This document shows positions 12,722 to 25,700 of a stretch of DNA of 64,000 nucleotides, in pieces. The DNA is from Ochotona curzoniae (taxonomy: Eukaryota > Chordata > Mammalia > Lagomorpha > Ochotonidae): NCBI RefSeq assembly GCF_017591425.1, contig NW_024467121.1:16566707-16630706 (forward strand), given 5' to 3'. The position numbers and the translations under genes are program-made. Within the stretch, counting starts at the first letter, position 1. Every line of letters starts with the position of its first letter. The notes under the pieces are model-generated. The model saw only the letters and a program-made list of their open reading frames with translations. It did no database searches and was not told the DNA's origin.

Positions 12722-13190
12722 TTCAGTTGGATATTGCTGCATCATAAATCAGCCCACTCCAAAGAACTAAGTAATTTAAAGTAGCAGGTGTTTATCTTGC
12801 TTATGAATCGTCAGTCGGAGCAGGGTTTGTGGGGATCATCCAGTTTCCTCAAGGCAGCAGCATGAGAGCTGGAACGCATGCAGCCAGGGTTCCTCACGCG
12901 CTAGCCAGCAAGCCTGTACTGATTGGCTGCCTTCAGGAAGCTCTCCGAGGGCTGGGGGTTTCTGTCCTACTTCAATCTCATTAGGTCACCTTGACTTCCT
13001 CTTCTGTGAATTCCGAGGATGAGTGTTCCAACACAAGGGAGCCAGGTGTATTACCTGTGCAACCTTCTTGTCGCCACAGACACATCACGAGTGTTCCTGC
13101 AACTTTTAAAAGAAACTCAAACATCTATCCGGTTTACTGGAAGAAGGTTAGGCTCTGCCTCCTCGTGGGAATGTGGCAATTTTCTGAACA
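12722..13190. repeat. Ancient interspersed repeat, family not assigned
   Basis: The string attgctgcatcataaatcagcccactcc and the following gtttatcttgc resemble the opening of a common eutherian LTR-like repeat (ctgctgtaacaaaccactcc). The middle is GC-richer than its surroundings. I cannot name the family. Confidence 0.35.
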
Positions 13191-13194
13191 GAAG

Positions 13195-13271
13195 ATCTCT
13201 CTCTCTCCCTCCCTCTCTCTCTCCCTCTCTCTCTCTCAGTCTTTCTCTCTCTCTCCCTCCCTCTCTCTTTT
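13195..13271. repeat. (CT)n / (CCCT)n pyrimidine tract
   Basis: Almost pure C/T on the plus strand (tctctctccctccctctctc and similar). It creates an artificial Ser/Leu/Pro-rich ORF. Confidence 0.95.
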
Positions 13272-13444
13272 ACTCAGCGCTTTGCCAAAGCTTCGATTAC
13301 TATTGAGACAATTATTTCTATTAAGACAACTGTATTGCTTTTCTAAAGTTGTCTTCAACTTACAGTTCAAAAGGCACTGGCATTCCTTTTCAGCCAATTC
13401 AGGTCATCTAAGGAAACCTTTAAGTGTTTTCTACTTTCTTGCTT

Positions 13445-13777
13445 AAAGATGTGTCGGGGCCCAGCGCGATGGCGCAGTGGTTAAGGTCCTCGCCTTGCAT
13501 GCCCGGAATCCCATGTGGACACCGGTTCTAATCCCAGCAGCTCCACTTCCCTTCCAGCTCCCTGTTTGTGGCCTGGGAAAGCAGTCGAGGACGGCCCAAG
13601 GCTTTGGGACCCTGCACCCGCGTGGGGGACCCAGAAGAGGCTCCTGGCTTCGGATCGGCATAGCATCGGCCGTTGCGCTCACTTGGGGAGTGAATCATTG
13701 GACGGAAGATCTTCCTCTCTGTATATCCGCCTTTCCAATTAAAAAAAAAAAAAACCTTAAAAAAGAAAAAAGATGTG
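13445..13777 (+). mobile_element. Young C-SINE with 9-bp TSD
   Basis: The element is flanked by aaagatgtg at 13445-13453 and 13769-13777. It starts ggggcccagcgcgatggcgc, carries the B-box region ggttctaatcccagc, and ends ccgcctttccaatt plus poly-A at 13741-13754. A short stretch near the 3' end (ctctgtctctcctc, present in other copies) is missing. Confidence 0.93.
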
Positions 13778-13987
13778 CCACTCCACGTGTTTGTAAGCTT
13801 ATCTTGTATACTAAAACATTATAGGTGAGTATTTGATGGTTATGGGAGCGTTAATCACAAGCAACGTCTTCATAGTGAGAAGGAAAAAAATGTACTGCTC
13901 TGAAATTGTACCAATATCTTGAAGACTGCATGGAATTCATTGTATTATTCGACTTTTATGACAAGCTACAAGCTGTAACATGGGTTT

Positions 13988-14338
13988 AAAAATCATATAT
14001 TTTTAAAAGATCTTATTTATTTTTATTGCAAAGTCAGATACACAAAGAGGAGAGACAGGGAGGAAGATCTTCCGTCCAATGAGTCACTCCCCAAGTGACC
14101 TCAATGGCCAGTACTGAGCCGATCCAAAGCCAGGAGTCAGGAGCCTCCTCCAGGTTTCCTTCAGAGGTGCAGGAATCCAAGGCTTTGGGCCATCCTCAAC
14201 TGCTTTCCCAGGACACAAACAGGGAGCTGGTTGGGAAGTGGAGCTTCAGGGATTAGAACTGGTGCCCATATGGGATCCTGATGCTGTGAAGACAAGGATT
14301 TTAGCTGCTAGGCTATCGCTCTGGGCCCAAGAATCATA
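13988..14338 (-). mobile_element. C-SINE with imperfect TSD
   Basis: Minus-strand copy with tail sequence at 14003-14030 and head end ctgggccc at 14321-14328. Flanks aaaaatcata (13988-13997) and aagaatcata (14329-14338) match at nine of ten bases. Moderate divergence. Confidence 0.88.
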
Positions 14339-17014
14339 ATTTAGATCTTTGTGTGATATTTCTCCCTTTGGCTTCCAACACCAGAGGAGGGAACCCTGAA
14401 GAAATACCAATGTTTATTAGGATATATGTCTTCTTGTGTAGGGATATTATTTTACCATGACATTACAAAAAAGGAAGGTTTCAAATGTCTAATGCATTCA
14501 TGCAAAATAATATTAAGAAAATAGCACAGCATATTTGCAACATGAGCACACGGTGCCCAGCTGAACAGGCAATAGAATGCAGCTCTCCAACATGATTATT
14601 TAAGGTTTTGTCTGCTGGTGCAAAGTGAAAGCCTTCCTCCCCTGGGTTGTTTTGTCTCTTTAGGGCAGAATAACTTCATAATCCAGTGTTGGAATTTCTA
14701 AAGTGATGACTAAGTATCTTCAGGGACCACTGCGTTTGAGTCAAAGATCTTCATAAAATAAATATATTGTCAAGACAGTTCAAAAAATAAATGCATAAGC
14801 ATTTTAAAATGAAGTTCGAATTATAATGGTTGACAGATTCTAGAAATAGCATTAGGCCAGAAACCCCTAAAGACAGAAAAGGTCACCCATCATAAAATCC
14901 ACTCCTCTTCCTCAAAGACTCAATTACAGGTTATCCAACGCATCTTTCTGAGGATGGTTTCCATAATTTCCCTAATATAGCCCATTTCCAGGAAAAAAAT
15001 ATTAAATATACAATACTCACCTTGGCAATCTATATTTACATCTCATTTGAAATTGAGAAAAATTCATAATAGAAATATTATAATTGTTTTATTCTAAGCT
15101 TTAGATATCATGCATAGATGTAATATAGAATATGATTAACGGCAAAATAAGCCTGTGAATTGAGAGTAGACCAAAGTTGTGGCTGTGCAAATGCAGTTGA
15201 AGAGAGAAGGGAAGGAAGGGCGTGGGAGCAAGAGGGAGAATGAGGGAAGAATATTGTCTTCTGTGGAATGCATGGTTCTATTCTCTATAATAATACAAAA
15301 TAATGATCAATTTTTAAATCATACATCATTAAATACAAATAGGTAAAGACATCAAATGCATTTGTGTACATCTGAATGAGTAGCCTGCTGTCTGCATTCT
15401 TGAAAATTTTCTCTGGGGATATATTTGTTTTCAGTTGAATCTCTGAAAATAATTACTGTCTTGAGCTAGTAATTCATTTAAAAGTATTTGACCCAATTTT
15501 TTGTTTAGTTTTTCTCATGTGTAACCTAGACAAAAATCAAACCACAAAATACATGTTCTTCATGACTTGATTTTTGCACTTCCTCATTCCATCTGGAGAC
15601 CAGAATTATCATAACACTAAGACAAAATAAGAAAGTTGCAAGATGGGAAGATTATAGCTTGGTATTATTCATGAGCATACAGAAGAATATCTTCCAGAAG
15701 TATTAGCAATTTGTAACTAATAATGTGCAAAAGGAATTTTATACCATGACTAAGTGGTACTTATTTTTACTTCACGAGAGTAGCTCAGTGTTTACCAGTT
15801 GATTAGCTTGCTCATAACACGAACAAGCTGAATAAGAAAAATCATGTGTGGACATCAGTGATGCAAGAAATATCTCATAAAACCCTACTCGTGCTAGAAT
15901 TCTCAGAAACCTGGATTAAGGAGCACAGCTTCTCAAATTGAAAAAAACACCTACAACCAAAATCAAATCTAATAAGGATCAATTAAATTTTTCCATCGAA
16001 GGTTAGCACCAAGGAAAGAATGCCCCCTTTTGACCACTCGTATTTAGTATCATAGTAAAGATTCTGTTACTGCAATAAGGAGAAGTAGGAATATTTATAG
16101 ACATAGAAGAAACCAATAGAATTGTATTCATGTGTGATATTCCATCGATCCTAAAGGATTAACAAAACTACTTCTCAGCCTAGTAATTCTCTGAGGTGAT
16201 AAGGTATGACGTTAATATACTAAAGCGTGTTTCTTCCCATGTATCAATACACAGGCCTCAGCTTTGGATTGAGTTACAGATGAGTGACAGGCCTTCAGAA
16301 TACTCTAACAAGACGACTTTTCTCTGCCCCATTTCTGGAAACATGTTACATTTCTTTGATTGCATAGTTAATGCTAAAACTCTCTATTTTTTTTTAAATT
16401 GTAGTTTTTGTGTCCTTGAAGCTTTGAATTGTGATCAGATATTTTGTTAACCTAAGTGATTTATGCTGAACGCATATTTTTGCTCAGGGAATATGGAATC
16501 AAAGTAGCTGAGGTTCGTCATGCAAGCACTACCTATCCACATGTCCCATCTCCACTAATACACCGGCAGCCGGACCTGCATAACATTTCTTGGCTGGCAG
16601 TTGTTGGCATATATGACACATTATTATTGGGAAAATTACATACACCAGTGTACAGTAGGAGAACGTTCCTGAAAGCTTGAACCTGGTTTCTCATAGACTG
16701 TGATCCACGTGCCTCTATTTCCAGTTGGTTTTACTGTATATCCTGTAGAAAAATAAAACTATGATAACAACGTTTCTAAGTCCTGCGAGTCCTTGTAACG
16801 ATTGGTTAATCTTGTCATCTTGGACATTCATAATACAATCAGCAGTTAAAAACGGAAACATTATATTTACAGCAAAATGCCAATTCAGTAGTGTCAAAAT
16901 GCTTATGCATACCTTGAATAACATGTACATAATCATTATTCAGAAAACTATAAATATTCCTAGAAACATTCTGTCATGCATGTGACAACTTAATATGCTT
17001 AAGCAGTTATTTCT
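14339..17014. other. Unique AT-rich DNA
   Basis: No gene is supported. ORFs at 16196-16450 and 16456-16680 look random in composition. The GC-moderate block 14530-14720 is non-repetitive and could be conserved, but nothing in the sequence alone proves it. Confidence 0.45.
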
Positions 17015-18765
17015 TCCTGACATACCTATAGATTCAATGCAATCCAAAACAAAATATCTTTTTTTTTAAGATTTATTTATTTATTTGAAAGGCAGATATA
17101 CAGAGAGGAAGAGAGACAGAGAGGAAGATCTGATCTGAATCTGATGATTCACTCCTCAAGTGAGCGCAACAGCCGATGCTATGCCGATCTGGAACCAGGA
17201 GCCAGGAACTTCTTCTGGGTCTCCCACACAGGTGCACGGTCCCAAAGCTTTGGGCCATCCTCCACTGCTTTCCCAAGCCACAAGCAGAGAGCCTGATGGG
17301 AAGTGGAGCTGCTGGGATTACAACCGGTGCCCATATGGGATCCTGGCGCGTTCAAGGCGAGGACTTTAGCTGCTAGCCATGGTGCAGGGCCCTAAAACAA
17401 AATTTCAACTGGTTAATTAATGAATATTAACAAAATCAGTTTTAATAGTAAAAATGTCCTGAAGAGCCAAAATAATATTTAAGTATGTTAAGGTAATGCA
17501 AATAAAAATTCCCAACTTAACAATGTACTATAAAACTTAAAAATCATTAATTTTTTTTTAATTTAAAAAATAAACTTAAAAATTTAAATAAATTAAAAAT
17601 GTAGAATTAAGACATAACAATATCAAGATAACATGGTGCTAATGAAAGAACGGAAATAAGAATCAATGGAATACCATCAGGAGCCTGGCAGTAACCCATA
17701 AGAACAGAGAACTGCTCCCCTAAATGGAAAATGGCACTCCAATGAAGAAACACAACTTTTCAATTTATTTTTTCTGACGCATTAAACCTTCATGTAAAAA
17801 ATGAATCTAGACATACAACTTACATGTTTCACACAAATTTTCTCAATGTAAACATGGAGCAAAACATGAAATTATGATTCCTAGCAGCAAACTTCTGAGA
17901 CAATATATAGCGACACTGGATTTGATGATGAGTGCTTTGGCACAGTACCAGAAACACGATCGTGAAAATGAAAATTGGTGTTACCCTTCATTCAAATAAA
18001 AAATTTGTAAGACACTTTTAAGAAAAGGAATACCTAAGCCATAGGTGTCTAAGGAATATTCAAGTAGAAGAGGGCCCTGCGTCTACATTAGAGAACACTT
18101 AAATTTCTACAATAAGAAGACAAACAATACAAATAAAAATAAACTTTTAAAATTTGGCCTAGAATTTGTGGATACTTCACCAAGAGGATAAACAAATGGC
18201 AAATAACCATGTAAAAACGTGAATAATATTCTTTATGTCTCTGAAATTGAAAGGGGAAAATGGTGAGGAACTGTTTTGTAAATATTAGAATTTTCAAAAA
18301 GTATTGATGACACCAGGAGCTAGAAATGAGGAATCAGGAACTTTCACTGATTCTGGGACTGCGCAGTCACACAGCCCTTTCTACCGCTCTTTGATTGCCT
18401 TTTTGCAATCGTATGCATAGGTATTATCCAGTCAACTTGAAAACTCTGTTGCTTGCAGAAATCTGCAGATTATTCTTATGGAGGAATTATTAGCAATAAT
18501 CAAAGCTGATACCCACTAAGATATACCAGAATATGTAATTGTAAAAGCAAGTTATTTTTCATTCAAGCAATGGCATATTGTTCAGCAAAAGAAAGAAGAG
18601 TAAAAACGCTGCCAAGCCACCAAAATACACGAAAGAACCTTAAATATACATTGTTGAGATAATCCAGTCTGAAAACGCTTCAAACTGTTCTATTCCAGTT
18701 CTAGAACATTCTAAAAAAGGCAAAATTATAGAGACTGGGAATTGAGAGTCACAATTGCCAATTTC
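17015..18765 (+). mobile_element. Ancient L1 ORF2/3'UTR fossil, interrupted by a SINE
   Basis: Sequence follows L1 ORF2 from the RFNAI coding block (agattcaatgcaatcc near 17030) through the region after reverse transcription (gaatctagacatacaactta at 17801-17821), a KKWAKD/MANK-type area at 18130-18215 and the tatggag-type end. It runs into an old 3'UTR (ctaaaaaaggcaaaattatagagac near 18711-18735). Frames are destroyed. A SINE splits it at 17056-17393, and both L1 halves resume across the SINE target site. Confidence 0.7.
17046..17403 (-). mobile_element. C-SINE inserted in the L1 fossil, 10-bp TSD
   Basis: Target duplication aaaacaaaat at 17046-17055 and 17394-17403. The minus-strand body begins with poly-T at 17060 and ends ggtgcagggccc at 17381-17392. 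It is younger than the L1 it interrupts. Confidence 0.93.
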
Positions 18766-18873
18766 GTAATATTCGGCTCCTATTCATGAAATAATCGTGT
18801 CCTACATGATGGTGTTGATTATTATGCATGCTGATGATGCTCTGCTTCTCAGTGTCTGGATGAACTAGAAAGA

Positions 18874-19190
18874 GAAATATACGTAGGCACTGCGGGTACA
18901 GCCACCACCTGCGATGCTGGTACCCATATGGGTGAAAGTCTGAGTGCTGGGTGCTCCACTTCTGACCCAGCTCCTTGATAATACACCTGAGAAAGAAACA
19001 GAAGATGGCCCTGGCCCTTGGGCCCCAGCACAAGTGTGAGACCTAGAATAATTTGGCTCCTGGCTTCAGAAAAGTCCATCTCCAGATGTTTTGCCATTTG
19101 ATTTATAAACCAGCAGATTGAAGCCTTCTCTCTCCATCTCCCTCTTCTCACTGCATATTCTGTCTTTAAAATGTATAAATAAATCCTCTG
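18874..19190 (+). mobile_element. Old C-SINE
   Basis: Plus-strand copy: taggcactgcgggtacagcc head, tgctccacttctgacccagctcc, cccttgggccccagcac, tttggctcctggcttcag, and a tgtataaataaatcc tail. Its antisense ORFs (18749-19268) are not genes. Confidence 0.85.
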
Positions 19191-19685
19191 GGGGGGTGGT
19201 GGAGAGAAGATAAATACATTTGGTAAAGGAAACATAAATAAAAGGGAAAGAATCAAATAAAATCTCAATATAGAAAATAATCCTTAAACTGTACTGACGT
19301 GATGATGAAGGACTAGTTAGTGAAACTTTGGGAAGATTTAGTTACACAAACTACAGTCACAGGGGTCAAAATACAGGTAAAACTGCTTAGCATCCCAAAT
19401 ATTTTCATTTCTCTTTAGCAATGGACCAAGCAAAGAACATGTGTGTGAGTTGAATCCAGAGTTACGATTTCCAGATAAAATATAGATTTACCTTAGTTAT
19501 CTATCTTATTATCTGAACTAAATATTTTTAATGTAAATATGTTCAAATAGTCACACTGCATGAGACACACTAAATGTAGCTTGATACAGAACTGACAGGT
19601 AGATATTTACTCAACATCCAAAGTTAACTGGGCATTTGCTGCTTTGTTTGTTAAATGTGATATCCTGCCTCCAGAGGCAAATCTT
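19191..19685. other. Unique AT-rich DNA
   Basis: I see nothing beyond short A/T-rich tracts and a G run at 19191-19197. Confidence 0.5.
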
Positions 19686-20023
19686 TTTTTTTTTTTAAGA
19701 TTTATTTTATTTTTATTACAAAGTCAGATATACAGAGAGGAGGAGAGATAGAGAGGAAGATCTTCTGTCCGATGATTCACTCCCCAAGTGAGCGCAATGG
19801 GCCGGTGCTGTGCCAATCTGGATCCAGGAGCCAGGAACTTTTTTCCAGGTCTCCCACGCGGGTGCAGGGTCCCGAGGCTTTGGGCCGTCTTTGACTGCTT
19901 TCCCAGGCTACAAGCAGGGAGCTGGAGGGGAAGTGGAGCTGCCGGGATTAGAACCGGCATCTATATGGGATCCCGGCACATTGAGGGTGAGGACTTTAGC
20001 TGCTAGGCCACACCGCCAGGCCC
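19686..20023 (-). mobile_element. Fairly young C-SINE
   Basis: Complete minus-strand copy from the poly-T at 19686-19698 to the head end gccacaccgccaggccc at 20007-20023. The B-box region aaccggcatctatatgg is at 19953-19969. No clean target duplication is visible. Confidence 0.92.
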
Positions 20024-22482
20024 ACAAACCTTTTTAAGGTCAGCACATTACAGTGACCTCAGTGGAGGTACAAAAGTCCTCTTCAATGATAGGAAATGAT
20101 GACTTCCTGGCTCATCATCTCTGTCAAACCAATGGATAAACCATCATCTTGGAGAAGCACTAATAGCCTTATCAATTCTGGGTGCACAATCTTGAATCTG
20201 ATTTATCTATGCAATACACAAAGGATGGTGATCATACTATTTAGTTAGACCAGGTGTATCATGATAAGGATTTAGTCAAAAAAATATCGGAGTTCTCATA
20301 AGTTTCTCAAAACAGAATTAACATCTTCTCAGATTACATATACAGACAAAAGTTTTCAAAAGTCCACAGAAGATGGTAATATTATTTGCCTGGATAAATA
20401 AAAGATAATTGAAAAATTTGAAAAGTTCACATGAAAGATCTGTAGAGTCTCCATCCTGGCTGTTACGTTGTCAAGCATCATCCCTTGTGGTCATCTGTCC
20501 AGGGAAGCATCACAAGATGCTCTATCTCTTTCTCTGTGAAAGAACTGAATCATCTGAATTTACTGACAAAAATTGGAGATTTTGCTTTTCATATCACCCA
20601 TATTGTTTTACAAACTATTAGGGAAGGATGAATTGTTAATATCAAGAATAAATTGAGTATTTTTTCAAATTTATGGACTGATACAATTCAACATAACACG
20701 TATCCCCAGTGTTAAAAGGGATAGAAGGAAATCTTTCTACAAGAATTGTGATAATCCATACATACTCCTTTTCACAGGTGTGTCTCCCTGTAAAGATTTT
20801 TTGGAATTCTCGAATCATAGGGCAAAACTAACACATTCTCCATAAATTCTTGATAAAATTTTAGCTCTGTATGTTTGAGTTATTGTCGAACAATCATTGT
20901 AATATGTCATGGTGTAATAACTGTCATTAAGACTTTTGTATAATAACAAGATATCAAGAAAACATTACTGCAAATGCATCCTGCAGTTTTCAATAGTATA
21001 AAATATCCAAGTGATCATTAAATTACACCTGATTGGCCATTTAAAAATGTCTCCATGAATTATTTCATTTCCTGTCTTCTTATTAAATAAAGTGACATGA
21101 ATTTTTATTGAAATTTTATGTTATGGAGATTGTATCAATAAAGTTAAGAACAGCTTTTATTGAATTTTTTTTTTTATTTCGGAGTGACTTTAAACAAGAG
21201 ATGTTCAAAGCAATAAAACAAATGCCAACTTCAATATTTGGCCTAGGTTCACATATTAAAAATGTTATAACCCAACAGTTTTATCTTCAATAATATGTAG
21301 TAATATTTTCTTTTAATGTCTTGTGTTGCAAAGGTAGAAGAAACCAAAATGCCTTTAAACTGTATTTGTATTGCCCTAAATATCACTGCAAGAAAACATT
21401 ATTCATATTTGTAATACAACTTTATGGCACCAATTTAGCAGAGAGAATGTATATGTATATATCTTTTACGGCACATTCATTTCAGAGAATTAGATATGAC
21501 TTGTTTGTGTAATGCTGAGTAAAAAGAAATGTTTTCTACTAGGGAACATGCTATTAAGAAGTCTTAATTTTATAGAAAAATACGGATTCTAGCTGTAATG
21601 TGAGTCACATCCCAGAAAAAGCAATATTGGGCTTGGAAATATATGGGGAACACTTGTGAAATGTGAGCCCAATTTCAAAGTCACATTATGAGGAAAGGGG
21701 AAATATAGGAGTAATTTATGGGGCTACCAAATGCTCTTTCAGCCATGCAATAAACACTCAGATGTGAGGATAATCATTAGTGGTTCTCTGACTCTTTTCT
21801 GCCCTTACTTTTGTGTTTTATTATGGCTATAAAGAAATCTGCCTTCTATGTGTCAGGAAGAGCTACAGGAGGTGGTACTATGAACTTGGTGCTGTTTCAT
21901 TGGAATGCAGCACTTTCATTTTGGATTTATCCTTTTTTATGGTCACAGAAAGCAACAGGATTCTTATATGGGTTCCATGGGGATCTTGCCAGTTTCATTT
22001 TGCTTATATTTTTCAGTTTGGGTGCTTTAACCAATTTTCTGCCATTTTATGCCTGTGACTTTTACCTAAACCCTTGCTAAAAGAAAGGAAAAGAACAAAG
22101 GCATTTCTCTGGACTCATTAGCGGATTATACATTGATACCTGAGACTTCAACATTAGCCGTAAGTTGGCTTTAGCAGGGTTAGATAGCAAGTATCATTTA
22201 CCATCATTATAATGGCTTAAGCTCACATGGTGGAGTGCCGTTTCCCTCGAAATGCTAGTAGGCTCTCAGTGATAAGCATACCAGGCTCAAATCAGATCGT
22301 GAGACTCTTGGGTTTGCTTTTCACTTGTAGAGCAACTGCTCTACCAAAAACCTATTTAAGAACTATGATCCAGAGGGAGAAACTGCCATCCCTTAATTAT
22401 TGAGGACGTAACAAAGGTTTATGGCATTAACAGAACAACAAGAGACATGCTTATGAGAAGCCTGTAATATCAATGCATCTCT
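20024..22482. other. Unique AT-rich DNA
   Basis: No exon is recognised. The 89-codon ORF at 21811-22080 encodes a hydrophobic, aromatic-rich peptide with no family resemblance. The block 22215-22350 contains caggctcaaatcagat and could be a very old SINE, but this is unproven. Confidence 0.45.
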
Positions 22483-22590
22483 TTTATTTCTTCATTCATT
22501 CCATAGAAACTGACTTTTTTCTTGTAACAGGTCGAAAGCTGGAGACAAAACAGTCAACAAGACAAGACCCCCTCTTTGTATAAGTCAGCT
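22483..22590 (-). mobile_element. L2 3'UTR fragment (antisense on plus)
   Basis: Plus strand shows tttcttcattcattcc followed by gctggagacaaaacagtcaacaagacaagaccccctctttg. This is the reverse complement of the L2 3'UTR end (ggatacagcagtgaacaagacagacaaggtccctg type). Short and diverged. Confidence 0.55.
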
Positions 22591-22654
22591 GTAGCCTAAT
22601 GGTGTTGATTTTCTCGCACATCTTGTTAGAGGTTCTAAGAGACAATATGTGTCT

Positions 22655-22945
22655 TTAAAAGAAAAAAAAATTTTTTTTTTTAAAGGCAGAGCAAGAGAGA
22701 GAGAGAGAGCGCTTCCATCATCTGGTTCACTCCTTAAATGGCCACAGCCGCATCTGGGTTAGACCAAAAGCCAGGATCCAGGAATTTTATTTTGGTCTTT
22801 CTCATGGATGGAAGTAAGGCAAGCACTTGTGCCATTATCCTGTACCTCCTAGGATGCTTTACAGAAAACTGGACAAGAAGCACAGCGACCAGGACTCAAA
22901 CTGGCTCTCCACGGGGGTGTGCACTGTTGTAGGTAGTGCTTTAAT
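22655..22945 (-). mobile_element. Old C-SINE (older class)
   Basis: Starts at poly-T 22671-22681 with the GA tract gagagagagagagagc. It continues through tccatcatctggttcactcc, aggcaagcacttgtgccat, ggatgctttacagaaaactgg and aggactcaaactggctctcc. The arrangement matches older C-SINEs with a B-box ggactcaaac. Confidence 0.8.
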
Positions 22946-24960
22946 ATACATCAAAACAATCATGAACTCAGAGTAAATTTTCGAATAAGCTGTTTTCCTG
23001 TAACATATTAAGAAAAATACTTAAATAGGTATGGGCATATAGTTGCCAACATTTCTCTCGTTAAGTACAGCAGTAGTGTGTGGCGTGGAATTTGACAGAA
23101 TACACCAAAGCTAGTTTTGGTGTTACATTGTTAAAGAGAAAACTAACTTCTAGAAGTTTGCTTGAAGACAAATCACCACAAATAGAAAACAGTCTACATA
23201 ATTGTCATTATATAAACAACATACAGGAGAGAGGCAATGATAGAATAAAATATGGAATAGGCTAATGATAAAATATTGCCCAAATGTAGAAAACAAGGAA
23301 TGAAAGATATCCTTATTAACAGATAATGTAAAAATAGCAAGTATATACATTATATAAAGTATACTAAAGTTTATACATAAAAGAAAGGTCAATTTAAAAA
23401 TATATGTTTGCTTATATTTGCAAAGCCAATCAAATAAACAAGTAATCAGATATTTGTTTTAATTGAAATAATTGGAAATCAGAAACGACTGTGGTTCTTT
23501 ATGATGAATAATTGGGAAATGAATAAAATCATAGCTATTTGAATGATATTTCTAGGGATTTGCATTTTAATAGCTTTAAATTTAGAAACATGTAAATATT
23601 TATTTATTGGGAAATATATAAAATATTAAAGCAAAATAATTGTATGACAAGAACTACTTTTGATCACATTGAATAAATTGGTGTCTTCTCTCCTAATCAG
23701 CTGCAAATGATAACACATCAAATGACTCTTTTCAAAAGGTACTCAATAGATACCTAAGAGTTCATCCTTGAAGAAAGGTCCAGATAAGCACATTATACAG
23801 TCAATCATCTGGAGTTCTCAGATGCACATCCTAGATTTCTGTGCAGAAAGAGACAAATTTCAAACAGACCCTGAGATCACACGGATTATGGTCTTAGGAG
23901 AAATAGCTTGTTGCATGCCAAGATGGATCAATAAAATCCTTTTTTTTTTTTTTTGCAAATAACAGGGAGAGCTCAGGAGAACAAGGTCTAGCTATAAAGC
24001 ATTCCAATGGCCAACTATGATATAAGAGCATGAAATGAGACCAATACTTTTGTGTAAATGGGGATCCATTAATCCATTAAAATAGAAATCTGTTTTGATA
24101 GACCTAGAATTTAAAGAGAGAAAATAAATAGACTATTTCACCTTGCGGCACAAATATAACATTTCGTTAATGGATGAGAGTTACAGAACACAAGGTTGTT
24201 CATTTGCAAAGTTATTAACGGTCAACTCAATTAATCAGAAAGGAGAAGGACATTTGTATAATGATGCAATCTGATCATTAGCACGTTCCTCCTTTATTGT
24301 TGCTGTTTCTGTTCCAATAATAGGACTAGTTAGAATCTTTTGGTCTCCTCATATAACACCTTTGGAGTATTTTATGATATCTGGATTGTAATCTAGCCAA
24401 GATAGGTATCTTGGAAGAATGATGAAGAAACCATCGAATTAACCCAATAACACTGTGCAAGACAATCTATTTTGGATTCTGTAGAAATATCAGTGCCATA
24501 AACAGCAAAGAATTTTACTTAGATTGTTTATTTTACAAAATTCCACTGTGTTTACTAGTTTGTTAATAAATGTAAATCGTTTAAAGGCTATCCATGATTG
24601 ATTTTTCTGTTGTCTTATTAAAGCCACTTGAGTGAATGCAATGCAGCACTCTATAGATTATAAAGACCATTTTTGGTTGTAAAGTCTTCCACTGAACTTC
24701 CCATTCTTTTTTTGACCTCAAACCCCAACCTCATACATTTAATCTACCAGAGAATCCTCCCCTAAATCCAGTCTATAGCTTGCTGTCTCTACAGCAAAGA
24801 AGGTCAGCAAACTGTACAGCAAAGACGTTCGGCAAAGTTTTCCAGGTATGGGGCGAAAGCCATGGACTTGTTATGGAGTGCAGCCAGTGATGGTAAAAGT
24901 CTCTGAGAAGTTTCTCTGTATTGCTCCTTCACCTCTGCTTGTATACTCTTCCCCCACGTC
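22946..24960. other. AT-rich DNA without assigned features
   Basis: No exon is found. A poly-T run at 23940-23954 might mark a retrotransposon end but nothing recognisable follows. The block 24110-24370 has enhancer-like texture: gttattaac, caattaatcag, atgatgcaat and ctttattgttgc. Confidence 0.45.
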
Positions 24961-25700
24961 TTAATTTAGCCAGGATATTGGATACAGATGGATCCAATTA
25001 GCCTAGGTGTTTTTAGCTACAAGCCCAGTTCCTGTTCCTGCCCATCCCAACGAGCACTAATCAACTCTTAACCCACAACACTTAGGTATTCGCTCCTGCT
25101 CACCTGTGACTCACCTATCAACTGAGAGTGGATGGTATTGCATTGTTGTGTAACCACGCCCCTCACAAACCCCTTTAAAAGGCCCATGAAGTGGGTCTCT
25201 CTCTCTCTCTGGTCAGGTGCTTCTGTTACCCTGGCACCTGGACTCTGGTGACCCAGGACAGGTAATCCCCTGAGCATAGTGTCTGTGTACTGCTTAAATT
25301 GGACAATGGATATTTTAATGTTGTTTCTGGTTTGTGTACTACCATGAGTTCCAGGAGAGGTCAGGCCTAGCAGTGATGGAATGTGGGCAGAGAAGCCAAG
25401 GAAAGGTGAATGTCTGCAGCTTTATAAGTGTGTCCAGGTTATTCATCACGTGTCTCTTAGGATAACTTATATTGTTGGGGACGCTGGGACATAGTTCTCC
25501 AGCTTGACAGATGGACTTAAAGGTAATGGCCATTTGTTCCTTTTGGGGTTATGTTTGGTGTGATTATGATTGGTTGGATTGTCATATGGACTTGTGATTT
25601 GTTATTTCTGGTTTGCTCTATTATCACCAAGCTTGGTTAATAAAGACTCCTTCATAAGCCTTAGACATGTCTGGTATGATCTCTCTCATACCCCGTATCA
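24960..25700 (+). mobile_element. Possible solo LTR of an endogenous retrovirus
   Basis: The block is GC-richer than its surroundings. In order it holds a GC/CACCC-type box (accacgcccc near 25152), a TATA-like tttaaaagg at 25173-25181, a (TC)n tract at 25197-25212, a splice-donor-like caggacaggtaatc near 25254-25267, and a polyadenylation signal aataaag at 25639-25645. This resembles U3-R-U5 layout. No gag, pol or env similarity flanks it, and the TG/CA ends and target duplication were not located. TATA-to-polyA spacing (about 460 bases) is long. It could instead be an unrelated promoter-like sequence. Confidence 0.4.

Noticed and set aside
12991..13446. 151-codon ORF rich in Ser, Leu and Pro
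   Set aside because: Half of it is the (CT)n tract at 13195-13271.
21811..22080. 89-codon ORF with hydrophobic, possibly membrane-spanning segments
   Set aside because: No homology is recognised, an overlapping shifted ORF of similar length exists, and there are no promoter, splice or neighbour signals.
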